This document shows, piece by piece, positions 7,123-12,154 of a stretch of 12,154 bases of DNA (position 1 is the first letter of the stretch; each line of letters begins with the position of its first letter). A program made the translations under genes and the position numbers. A model generated the notes under the pieces. The model was given only the letters and a program-made list of their open reading frames with translations, did no database searches and had not been told where the DNA came from. The DNA is taken from the NCBI GenBank assembly GCA_937957845.1, contig CALGOD010001022.1, positions 1-12,154 on the forward strand, read 5' to 3'. This DNA comes from an uncultured Nocardiopsis sp. (GTDB lineage: Bacteria; Actinomycetota; Actinomycetes; Streptosporangiales; Streptosporangiaceae).

Positions 7123-8619
7123 TTACTCCTGTGCGGTCGTGGCCGCTGTGGCGGGGCTCGTGGGCGCGGTCAGCGTCTCCTGAGCCCCGGAATCGAGTGC
7201 GAAGAGTTCACGTAGGGCGGTCTCGTAGGACTCCCCGTCCGGTCTGGCGGCCAGCTCCTTGACCCGAACGGTCGGCTTGTGCAGGAGCTTGTCCGCGATA
7301 CGGCGCATGGCCCGGGCGATCTCCTCACGGCTGCGGTCGTCGAGGTCCTCGGGCAGACGCCCGTACAGACGTGACAACTCGGACTCCACCACGTCCTTGG
7401 CCTGGGAACGCAGGGCGACGACGGTGGGGGTCACCTGGTCGGCGCGGCGGACCGCGCGGAACTCCGCGACCTCCTCGTCGACGATGTCGCGCACCATGGT
7501 GAGGGCGCCGGCCCGCTCCGAGCTGGTCTCGGTGGTGGCGGCGACCTGACGCAGGTCCTCGATGTCGACCAGGTGCACACCGGGCAGGTCGCGCACGGCG
7601 GGTTCGACATCGCGGGGAAGGGCGAGGTCGAGGAAGACCAGGGGGCGGGTGCGCCCCGCGGTGGCGGCGGCCACGTCGTCGGTGGTCAGCACGAGGTCCT
7701 GGGCACCGGTGCAGGAGACGACGAGGTCGACGTCGGGGAGGACTCCGGCGGCGTCGGCGAAGGGGACGGCCCGGGCCTCGACGTTCTCGTAGGCCTCGTT
7801 GAGGCACTCGGCCAGACGTGCGGCCCGGTCGAAGGTGCGGTTGGCGACGAAGACCGCCGTCGCACCCTGCCGGGAGACGGTGTTGGCGGAGAGGGCGCTC
7901 ATGGATCCGGCGCCCAGGACGAGCACGCGCACGCCGGACAGTGGCCCCTTCGCCGCCCGGGCGAGTCCGGGCTCGTCCCCGGTGTCACCCGATGCCGTGG
8001 ACATGGGGCAGCCCACGGGCGGTACCGCGCCGACGGCCTGGATGGTCTGGTCGGCGGTGGTCTGCGGGGCACCGGTCGGGCCGAGACCGAGCCCGGCACC
8101 GGCCACCTCGAGGCCGAAGCCGACCATGTCGGCGCCCGCGTAATCCAGGTGCGTCTCGGTGTGGGCACGCTTGCCCACACGTAGGGCACGCTGGCCGAGG
8201 TCGTTGAGGACGCGGCCGACGGATCCCGTCTCCTGTCCCTCCTTGAGCGCGTCGCGCACCTGGCCGAGGATCTGTCCCTCTCCGACGACCATGGAGTCCA
8301 GACCGCAGGTGACCGAGAACAGGTGTTGGACGGCGCGTTCCTCGTAGTGCACGTACATGTGCTCGGAGAGTTCGCTCAGGGGGACGCCGGTGTGCCAGGA
8401 GAGGAGCTCGGTGATGGTCTCGACACCGCGGTGGAACGCCGAGACGTCGGCGTAGACCTCGGTGCGGTTGCAGGTGGAGACCACCATGACCTCGTTGACG
8501 CAGTCGGAACCCACCATCTCCCCGACCGCGTTGGCGCGCGTTTCACCGTTCAGCGCGACGCGTTCGAGCAGCGCCACCGGCGAACTCCGGTGACTCAACC
8601 CCACGGCCAGGACACTCAT
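7123..8619 (-). CDS. hemA: glutamyl-tRNA reductase
   Basis: NADPH-dependent reduction of glutamyl-tRNA(Glu) to glutamate-1-semialdehyde, the committed and usually rate-limiting step of C5 tetrapyrrole synthesis. In 498 residues the catalytic Cys50 lies in VVSTCNRTEVYA (47-58); then YVHYEERAVQHLFSVTCGLD (88-107), VVGEGQILGQVRDAL (110-124), the NADPH fold VRVLVLGAGSMSALSA (229-244) and FVANRTFDRAARL. Residues about 175-225 are an Ala/Gly/Pro/Thr-rich insert between the catalytic and nucleotide domains, as in other actinobacterial HemA proteins but absent from E. coli. The ATG at 8619 has AGGAG eight bases upstream and the protein begins MSVLAVGLSHRSSP; the longer frame to 8748 crosses the rex-hemA spacer. 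Rex upstream suggests redox control. Confidence 0.96.
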   Translation of the reverse strand: MSVLAVGLSHRSSPVALLERVALNGETRANAVGEMVGSDCVNEVMVVSTCNRTEVYADVSAFHRGVETITELLSWHTGVPLSELSEHMYVHYEERAVQHLFSVTCGLDSMVVGEGQILGQVRDALKEGQETGSVGRVLNDLGQRALRVGKRAHTETHLDYAGADMVGFGLEVAGAGLGLGPTGAPQTTADQTIQAVGAVPPVGCPMSTASGDTGDEPGLARAAKGPLSGVRVLVLGAGSMSALSANTVSRQGATAVFVANRTFDRAARLAECLNEAYENVEARAVPFADAAGVLPDVDLVVSCTGAQDLVLTTDDVAAATAGRTRPLVFLDLALPRDVEPAVRDLPGVHLVDIEDLRQVAATTETSSERAGALTMVRDIVDEEVAEFRAVRRADQVTPTVVALRSQAKDVVESELSRLYGRLPEDLDDRSREEIARAMRRIADKLLHKPTVRVKELAARPDGESYETALRELFALDSGAQETLTAPTSPATAATTAQE

Positions 8620-8726
8620 TCCGCATTCTCCTATGCAGGCACCACACAGCGTCTTCGTATGCCCCGGGAAAACGGCCACATCCCCTGGGGCCGCGGCGCA
8701 CGCTCGCTCATCGCCACCGCTCATGC

Positions 8727-8740
8727 GGGCCGAAAGGCCC
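8727..8740 (-). terminator. GGGCC/GGCCC hairpin in the rex-hemA spacer
   Basis: A perfect 5-bp stem (8727-8731 with 8736-8740) and a four-base loop, 16 bases after the rex stop. It may be a partial terminator, processing site or mRNA stabiliser between rex and hemA. There is no T-tract. I could not find a convincing separate promoter for hemA in the remaining spacer. Confidence 0.3.
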
Positions 8741-8755
8741 TGAATCATCGAAGTC

Positions 8756-9451
8756 TCACGTCAGTTCCAGCCCCGCGCGTTCCGCGCCACGGCCGTCGCC
8801 GTCGGCCCTACGCTGCGCGTGGAAGGCGAGGATCTGGAGTTCGATGGACAGGTCGACCTTACGCACATCGACTCCGTCCGGCACGTTGAGAACGACCGGA
8901 GCGAAGTTGAGGATGCTGGTCACCCCCGCCTCGACGAGGCGTGTCGCCACGCCCTGGGCGGCGGTCGCCGGTGTCGTGATGACACCGATGGAGACCCCTT
9001 TCGAACGTACAACCTCCTCCAAACTGTCAATATGCCTCACGTCCAGGGAGGCCACGCTCTGTCCGACCATCCCCGGGTCGGCGTCGAGCAGTGCCGCGAT
9101 ACGGAAGCCACGGGTGCCGAACCCCCCGTAGTCGGCCAGTGCGCGGCCCAGGTTGCCGATGCCGACGATGGCCACGGCCCAGTCCTGGGTGAGACCAAGT
9201 TCACGTGAGATCTGGTAGACGAGGTACTCGACCTCGTACCCCACACCACGCGTTCCATAGGAGCCGAGGTGAGACAGGTCCTTGCGCAGTTTGGCCGAGT
9301 TGACGCCGGCCGCGGTGGCGAGGGCCTCCGAGGAGACGGTGAGGGTCCCTCGGTCCTGGAGCGCTTGGAGCGCGCGCAGGTAGACGGGGAGCCGGGCCAC
9401 AGTGGCTTCCGGAATGCCCCTCTCCCGGGGCCGTGGTGGACGACTGGTCAC
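8756..9451 (-). CDS. rex: redox-sensing transcriptional repressor Rex
   Basis: DNA-binding repressor that senses the NADH/NAD+ ratio; NADH releases it from operators at respiratory and, in Streptomyces, heme genes. The 231 residues show an N-terminal winged helix (RGIPEATVARLPVYLRAL, 11-28, through GVNSAKLRKDLSHLGSYGTRGVGY, 49-72), a Rossmann domain with VGIGNLGRAL (96-105; Gly97, Gly99, Gly102) and LLDADPGMVG (121-130), and the domain-swapping C-terminal helix VDLSIELQILAFHAQRR (199-215). The start is GTG at 9451 with AGGAG nine bases upstream; the frame is open to 9673 but that part carries the predicted promoter and operator. It lies 136 bases upstream of hemA, the arrangement known from Streptomyces rex-hemACD. 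Confidence 0.96.
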   Translation of the reverse strand: MTSRPPRPRERGIPEATVARLPVYLRALQALQDRGTLTVSSEALATAAGVNSAKLRKDLSHLGSYGTRGVGYEVEYLVYQISRELGLTQDWAVAIVGIGNLGRALADYGGFGTRGFRIAALLDADPGMVGQSVASLDVRHIDSLEEVVRSKGVSIGVITTPATAAQGVATRLVEAGVTSILNFAPVVLNVPDGVDVRKVDLSIELQILAFHAQRRADGDGRGAERAGLELT

Positions 9452-9566
9452 AGGCGGGCGCTCCTGAGCGGCGGTCGGTACGGTCTGGTGCGGGACGGGC
9501 CGCGGGTCCGGCGCCGGGAGCGGGCGGGTCTGGACGCCGTGCTCCCCCGGCAGATCTGGAATCCCT

Positions 9567-9595
9567 AGATTACGCGCTTGTGAAAGCACGCACAA
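9567..9595 (-). promoter_or_regulatory. predicted sigma-A-type promoter of rex
   Basis: Read on the minus strand: TTGTGC at 9595-9590 as -35, a 17-base spacer, and TAATCT at 9572-9567 as -10 (fits TAnnnT). Initiation would fall near 9560, giving a leader of about 110 bases before the rex GTG. The Rex operator covers the -35 and most of the spacer. Confidence 0.6.
9578..9595. promoter_or_regulatory. Rex operator (ROP)
   Basis: TTGTGAAAGCACGCACAA has a perfect left half (TTGTGAA) and a right half CGCACAA against TTCACAA, with the four-base centre of the Rex consensus TTGTGAA-N4-TTCACAA: 12 of 14 defined bases match. It overlaps the predicted rex -35 box and spacer, a position suited to repression of rex and the downstream hem genes. 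The consensus is established for Streptomyces Rex; the binding here is inferred. Confidence 0.8.
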
Positions 9596-9606
9596 AGTGG
9601 GGTCCC

Positions 9607-9626
9607 TTGTGAGACCCGGCTCATAA
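9607..9626. repeat. Rex-operator-like inverted repeat upstream of the rex promoter
   Basis: TTGTGAG (9607-9613) and CTCATAA (9620-9626) form a 7-bp inverted repeat with one mismatch and a six-base centre. The left half shares TTGTGA with the Rex site; the spacing between TTGTGA and TCATAA is 8 instead of 6. Its centre is 30 bp upstream of the main operator's centre. It could be a weak secondary Rex site or a site for another regulator. Confidence 0.35.
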
Positions 9627-9636
9627 GTTCCCACCC

Positions 9637-9653
9637 GGGGCCGGAGCGGCCCT
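9637..9653 (-). terminator. GC-rich hairpin, candidate terminator of the moaD-like/glutaredoxin-like pair
   Basis: GGGCCG (9638-9643) and CGGCCC (9647-9652) pair perfectly around a three-base loop, extendable by a G-T pair. It lies about 105 bases past the glutaredoxin-like stop and just before the rex control region, so it would insulate rex from read-through. There is no T-tract. Confidence 0.35.
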
Positions 9654-9672
9654 CGGAAATCGGGGGATGGCA

Positions 9673-9722
9673 TTCACGGCAATTCAGGACAACCGGAAAT
9701 TGCGCGAATACGGGACCGTGAA
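9673..9722. repeat. nested AT-rich inverted repeats downstream of the glutaredoxin-like gene
   Basis: TTCACGG (9673-9679) pairs perfectly with CCGTGAA (9716-9722), and the adjoining CAATT (9680-9684) with AATTG (9698-9702), leaving a 13-base one-sided bulge. The stretch is more AT-rich than its surroundings and lies 37 bases past the glutaredoxin-like stop. It may be part of a terminator or a protein-binding region. Confidence 0.3.
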
Positions 9723-9758
9723 CGAACCGGCCTTTCCGCCCCGCCCACGCTCTCTTCC

Positions 9759-10025
9759 TCAGCCTCCGAGCGCCGTTCGCAGCCGCTGTTCGTCGACCCT
9801 CCAGAAATCGTGTCGACGACCGTCCACGAACGTCACCGGGATCTTGTCCCAGTACTCCTCACGGTCGGCCTCGCTCACATCGTCGAGTTCTTTGCGGGCC
9901 CGACCGACGCCCGACTCCCGGGTGACCCGCTCGATGACCTCCCAGGCCTCCTCGCACAGGTGGCACTCCGGCTTGCCGAGCATCACCACGCGCGCCCGAC
10001 CCGCCCATGCGGGGGTGTCGACCAT
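9759..10025 (-). CDS. small glutaredoxin-like (thioredoxin-fold) protein
   Basis: An 88-residue thioredoxin-fold protein with a redox motif C21-H-L-C24 in VVMLGKPECHLCEEAWEVI (13-31), a cis-proline segment KIPVTFVDGRRHDFWRVDEQ (61-80) and a short C-terminal helix. It belongs to the small glutaredoxin-like family found beside heme genes in actinobacteria (Rv0508-like); partner and substrate are not known. I chose the ATG at 10025 because GGGGAGG lies just upstream. The ATG at 10055 would overlap the moaD-like stop (ATGA) and add 10 residues with a poor ribosome site; translational coupling keeps it possible. It may reduce a disulfide or a sulfur carrier, but this is only inferred from its neighbour. 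Confidence 0.88.
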   Translation of the reverse strand: MVDTPAWAGRARVVMLGKPECHLCEEAWEVIERVTRESGVGRARKELDDVSEADREEYWDKIPVTFVDGRRHDFWRVDEQRLRTALGG

Positions 10026-10051
10026 GTTCCCTCCCCGGTCTCCGATGTTCC

Positions 10052-10309
10052 TCATCCACCCGCGAAAGGCGGCAGGACCTCGATCACGGTCCCGTCCGTG
10101 ACCGTGATCCCCTCATGTGCCCTGCGCCCGACCGGACGCTCGTCGACCAGGAGCGAAGAGGACTCCAGCACCCGCCGGAAGCGGTCGTCCGGACGCAGCC
10201 GACACGCCGCGGCCAACGCCTCGGCGAGCGTGTCCGCATCGACCGTTTCCTCTGCGGTGCCCGCCGCTTCCTTGGCCGATGCCCAGTACCTGATAATGCA
10301 CTTCGCCAT
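10052..10309 (-). CDS. MoaD/ThiS-family sulfur-carrier-like protein
   Basis: An 85-residue beta-grasp protein beginning MAKCIIRYWASAKEAAG and ending EVLPPFAGG. The terminal Gly84-Gly85 is the hallmark of ThiS/MoaD sulfur carriers, whose C-terminus is adenylated and thiocarboxylated. The middle SSLLVDERPVG (51-61) and DGTVIEVLPPF (72-82) follow the family. AGGA lies ten bases before the ATG at 10309. Its stop overlaps or abuts the glutaredoxin-like gene, and it diverges from glnR across 106 bases. No molybdopterin, thiamine or E1-like activating gene is in view, so the sulfur acceptor is unknown. Conserved neighbours in actinomycetes suggest a stable pair rather than a chance insertion. Confidence 0.87.
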   Translation of the reverse strand: MAKCIIRYWASAKEAAGTAEETVDADTLAEALAAACRLRPDDRFRRVLESSSLLVDERPVGRRAHEGITVTDGTVIEVLPPFAGG

Positions 10310-10415
10310 CTGTTGATTATCCTTGTGTGTCTCGGAGGCGACGTAACAGACATCTTCACCGGGGGCAATGGCGCCTTCGATCGCCCGCACCACGCGGGAT
10401 GACGAGAAGAGACGC
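10310..10415. promoter_or_regulatory. divergent control region of the moaD-like gene and glnR
   Basis: The 106-base gap between two divergent starts must hold both promoters. I see only weak candidates: for glnR, TTGTGT (10323-10328) and TAACAG (10344-10349) with a short 15-base spacer. GTAAC (10343-10347) resembles one half of a GlnR box but lacks the GAAAC partner at the usual spacing. Confidence 0.3.
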
Positions 10416-11183
10416 ATGAGCCATCTGCTGCTGTTGACGAACTCGAACGAACCGTCCGACCACGTCCTGCCCGCTCTCGGACTCCTCTTGCACTCCGTAC
10501 GGGTGGCACCGGCCGAGGCCGGGGCGCTGTTGGCCTCAGGCGCGGGTGGCGGTACCGGCTCGCCCGTCGATGCCATTCTGGTCGATGCCCGCACCGATCT
10601 GGCCGCGGCCCGCGGTTTCTGCCGCCTGCTCGACACCACCGGCCTGGAGTGCCCCCTGATCGTGATCCTCACCGAGGGCGGTGTGGCGGCCCTGACCCCC
10701 GACTGGCAGGTCGACGACTTCGTCCTGTCCACCGCCGGCCCCGCCGAGGTGGAGGCGCGTCTGCGGCTGGCCGTCGGTTCGTCCGACTCCGGCCCCGACG
10801 ATCCCGACGAGATCCGCAGGGGCGACCTCGTCATCGACGAGGCCACCTACATCGCACGTCTGCGCGGTCGGATCCTGGATCTGACCTTCAAGGAGTTCGA
10901 GCTGCTCAAGTTCCTGGCACAGCATCCGGGCCGGGTGTTCACCCGGGCGCAGCTGCTCCAAGAGGTGTGGGGATACGACTACTTCGGCGGCACCCGCACC
11001 ATCGACGTCCATGTACGGCGACTGCGCGCGAAACTGGGTTCGGAGTACGAGTCGTTGATCGGCACCGTGCGCAACGTGGGCTACCGCTTCGTGCCCGGCC
11101 CTACCGGCAGGACCTCCGCCAAGACGTCCGCGACCCCGGTGGAGGACTCCGAGACGGTGTCCGTCGAGCCCGACACCACGTAG
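10416..11183 (+). CDS. glnR: GlnR, OmpR-type orphan response regulator of nitrogen metabolism
   Basis: DNA-binding regulator that controls glutamine synthetase, ammonium transport and nitrate/nitrite genes in actinomycetes. The 255 residues have an atypical receiver domain (1-118: MSHLLLLTNSNEPSD at the start, VLPALGLLLHSVRVAPAE at 17-34, AILVDARTDL at 53-62 with Asp57, ILTEGG at 84-89) and an OmpR winged helix (132-228: LRGRILDLTFKEFELLKFLA, VFTRAQLLQEVWGYDYFGGT, recognition helix TIDVHVRRLRAKLG, IGTVRNVGYRFV). The receiver closely follows Streptomyces and mycobacterial GlnR, which lack a full phosphorylation pocket. A Gly-rich insert of about seven residues (43-49) precedes the Asp57 strand. 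No sensor kinase is adjacent, as expected. The ATG at 10416 is chosen by homology (MS-LLLLTN); the ribosome site (GAGAAGAG) is modest. The Thr/Ser-rich C-terminus is unconserved. Confidence 0.92.
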   Translation: MSHLLLLTNSNEPSDHVLPALGLLLHSVRVAPAEAGALLASGAGGGTGSPVDAILVDARTDLAAARGFCRLLDTTGLECPLIVILTEGGVAALTPDWQVDDFVLSTAGPAEVEARLRLAVGSSDSGPDDPDEIRRGDLVIDEATYIARLRGRILDLTFKEFELLKFLAQHPGRVFTRAQLLQEVWGYDYFGGTRTIDVHVRRLRAKLGSEYESLIGTVRNVGYRFVPGPTGRTSAKTSATPVEDSETVSVEPDTT

Positions 11184-11238
11184 AGGGTCCGACCGAGCGG
11201 TCCGGCGCCGCCCGCCCCACCCCTCCGCCCCGGTCCGT

Positions 11239-11271
11239 CGCCCCTCGGAAAGGGCCCGGCCGAGCGGGGCG
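11239..11271 (+). terminator. GC-rich hairpin after glnR
   Basis: CGCCCC plus TCGG (11239-11248) pairs with CCGA and GGGGCG (11260-11263, 11266-11271), with a two-base bulge and an 11-base loop, 55 bases after the glnR stop. There is no T-tract; as a 10-bp GC stem it is a good actinobacterial terminator candidate. Confidence 0.45.
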
Positions 11272-11278
11272 GAGGTCA

Positions 11279-11299
11279 CTCATGGTCAGGTTCCATGAG
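11279..11299. repeat. perfect 7+7 bp inverted repeat (operator candidate)
   Basis: CTCATGG (11279-11285) and CCATGAG (11293-11299) are exact reverse complements around a seven-base centre. It lies between glnR and the secreted-protein gene, about 55 bases upstream of a possible -10 (TAAGAT, 11353-11358). The size and symmetry suit a dimeric regulator; no family consensus is recognised. Confidence 0.4.
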
Positions 11300-11352
11300 C
11301 GGAGAGAGCAGAAAGAGACGTTTCACCACTCGTGTTCGAAGGTTCCAGGTCC

Positions 11353-11358
11353 TAAGAT
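11353..11358 (+). promoter_or_regulatory. possible -10 box of the secreted-protein gene
   Basis: TAAGAT fits the TAnnnT pattern in otherwise GC-rich DNA. No good -35 hexamer lies 16-18 bases upstream (CGTGTT-like only). A start near 11365 would give a leader of about 95 bases holding two hairpins. Confidence 0.3.
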
Positions 11359-11369
11359 CGGGGAGGCAC

Positions 11370-11436
11370 CCGCGCCGGGACGTCAGGCGCGGCGAGAATC
11401 CCCGCGGCCGGGTGCGCACGAACGCCTTGGCGCACC
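11370..11436 (+). other. two perfect stem-loops in the leader of the secreted-protein gene
   Basis: First stem: CCGCGCC (11370-11376) with GGCGCGG (11386-11392), nine-base loop. Second stem: GGTGCGC (11411-11417) with GCGCACC (11430-11436), 12-base loop. The second ends just before the GAGGAGGAG ribosome site (about 11443-11451). This may be a structured leader, but no known riboswitch consensus was recognised. Confidence 0.35.
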
Positions 11437-11460
11437 GTCCGCGAGGAGGAGAACGCCCTG

Positions 11461-12154
11461 ATGTCCACGACCACCGCGGGTTCCCCGCTCACCCCCGGGC
11501 GCCGACGTAGGGGTGTCGCCTTCGGTGCCGCCTTCGTCGGCTCCAGCCTGATCGCCGTGATGTCCCCCACCGTGGTCTCCCCCGCCCACGCCGACCCCTC
11601 GACCCCCGAGGAGTCCTCCCCGGAGGCGGCGGCCGTCATCGTCTTCGGAACCGGCTCCACCGAGGTGAGGCCGGGCGTTTCCACACCGCCCAACCCCCTC
11701 ACCGTGACCAACACGGGCGACGCCGGTATCTGCCTGGTCGGGCTGGAGGTGTCCCCCGCCGAATTCGCTGCGCGGGGGTTCGAGCCCCGGCTGGTCGACC
11801 CCGGAGAGGACGTGTCCGCCGGCGAGGTGACCGGTCTGCCACTCACGACGACCGATGTCGTGGCGACCCTCACCTACGCGCTCGCGGAGGAGGGGATCAC
11901 CTGCGCGGAGCTCGAACCGGTGACAAGGCACACGGTCTCCAGCGGTACGTGGACCGTGTCCGTGACCAGACCGAGCCCCACGCCCTCGCCCACCCCTTCA
12001 CCGACTCCTTCACCCACCCCTTCGCCGACACCGGCGCCGACGCCCACCCCCTCGCCGACACCGGCGCCCACTCCCCCACCGACCCCCCCACCCACCGGGA
12101 AGCCGAGCGGGAAACCCAGCCCCACCCCGACGGCCCGCCCCCGCCCCACACCCC
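11461..12154 (+). CDS. secreted protein with Pro-Thr/Ser-rich tail (partial, C-terminus beyond the right edge)
   Basis: I do not recognise the family. The frame starts at ATG 11461, with GGAGGAG about nine bases upstream, and is open to the window edge (231 residues). Residues 1-44 look like a Sec signal peptide: basic RRRR at 14-17, hydrophobic GVAFGAAFVGSSLIAVM, and a cleavage site AHA|D at 44/45. Residues about 55-168 form one probable beta-rich domain (VIVFGTGSTEVRPGVS, PLTVTNTGDAGICLVGLEVS, TVSSGTWTVSV) with two cysteines, Cys91 and Cys148, that could form a disulfide; the pattern resembles immunoglobulin-like folds of cell-surface proteins. From 170 the chain is almost only Pro, Thr and Ser in SPTP/APTP repeats, then GKPSGKPSP. 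Such tails usually span the wall or link to another domain, which would lie beyond the edge. Confidence 0.8.
   Translation, partial: MSTTTAGSPLTPGRRRRGVAFGAAFVGSSLIAVMSPTVVSPAHADPSTPEESSPEAAAVIVFGTGSTEVRPGVSTPPNPLTVTNTGDAGICLVGLEVSPAEFAARGFEPRLVDPGEDVSAGEVTGLPLTTTDVVATLTYALAEEGITCAELEPVTRHTVSSGTWTVSVTRPSPTPSPTPSPTPSPTPSPTPAPTPTPSPTPAPTPPPTPPPTGKPSGKPSPTPTARPRPTP
11971..12099 (+). repeat. degenerate 12-base tandem repeat encoding SPTP/APTP
   Basis: About ten imperfect copies of a 12-base unit (Ser/Ala-Pro-Thr-Pro) within the secreted-protein gene. Third positions vary between copies, so the array is kept by selection on the peptide or is old. It is a likely site of copy-number change between strains. 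Confidence 0.7.

Larger units (their letters stand above)
9452..9758. other. 307-base regulatory spacer between rex and the glutaredoxin-like gene
   Basis: No gene is supported here. On the minus strand, from right to left, it holds the nested AT-rich inverted repeats (9673-9722), a GGGCCG/CGGCCC hairpin (9637-9653), a Rex-like inverted repeat (9607-9626), the predicted rex promoter with its Rex operator (9567-9595), and a leader of about 110 bases to the rex GTG. Confidence 0.7.

Noticed and set aside
5802..7262. 486-codon plus-strand open frame opposite hemC and part of the fusion gene.
   Set aside because: Antisense shadow of recognised genes.
9189..9200. TCACGTGA palindrome inside rex.
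   Set aside because: An eight-base palindrome inside a conserved coding region; no support for a regulatory role.
10341..10362. GlnR box upstream of glnR.
   Set aside because: Only GTAAC is present; the GAAAC partner at six-base spacing is missing.
11353..11440. Known riboswitch (cobalamin, c-di-GMP or c-di-AMP class) in the leader of the secreted-protein gene.
   Set aside because: Only fragments such as GGGACG recall a class; the conserved cores are not found.

Overview
The window is high-GC, with strong G/C bias at third codon positions, several GTG starts and GGAG-type ribosome binding sites. Its gene content is typical of Actinobacteria. GlnR, Rex, the fused methyltransferase/HemD protein and the primase-like gene most resemble Streptomyces and Nocardiopsis-type actinomycetes; this placement rests on remembered family sequences, not on a search.

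The core is a leftward (minus-strand) tetrapyrrole cluster. Read from right to left it holds rex (redox repressor), hemA, hemC, a uroporphyrinogen-III methyltransferase/synthase fusion (cobA-hemD), hemB and a small primase/polymerase-like gene. After an opposing rraA-like gene, a PAP2 phosphatase and hemL (cut by the left edge) follow, again on the minus strand. Together HemA, HemL, HemB, HemC and HemD cover the C5 route from glutamyl-tRNA to uroporphyrinogen III, and the methyltransferase domain opens the siroheme/cobalamin branch. A near-consensus Rex operator lies on the -35 and spacer of a predicted promoter upstream of rex, so the cluster is probably under NADH/NAD+ control with Rex autoregulation.

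To the right of rex, still on the minus strand, are two small overlapping or adjacent genes: a ThiS/MoaD-like sulfur carrier ending in Gly-Gly and a glutaredoxin-like CxxC protein. They diverge from glnR, the OmpR-type global nitrogen regulator, on the plus strand. After a hairpin-rich intergenic region comes a secreted protein with a signal peptide and a long Pro-Thr/Ser tail, cut by the right edge.

The items most worth a second look are: the break in reading frame inside the cobA-hemD fusion, which also seems to lack about eight residues; the primase-like protein in the heme operon that appears to have lost a catalytic histidine; the Rex operator with a second related inverted repeat about 30 bp upstream; and a perfect 7+7 bp inverted repeat plus two perfect leader hairpins before the secreted-protein gene. 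I see no tRNA, rRNA, CRISPR array, insertion sequence or phage gene, and no clearly new multi-gene system.
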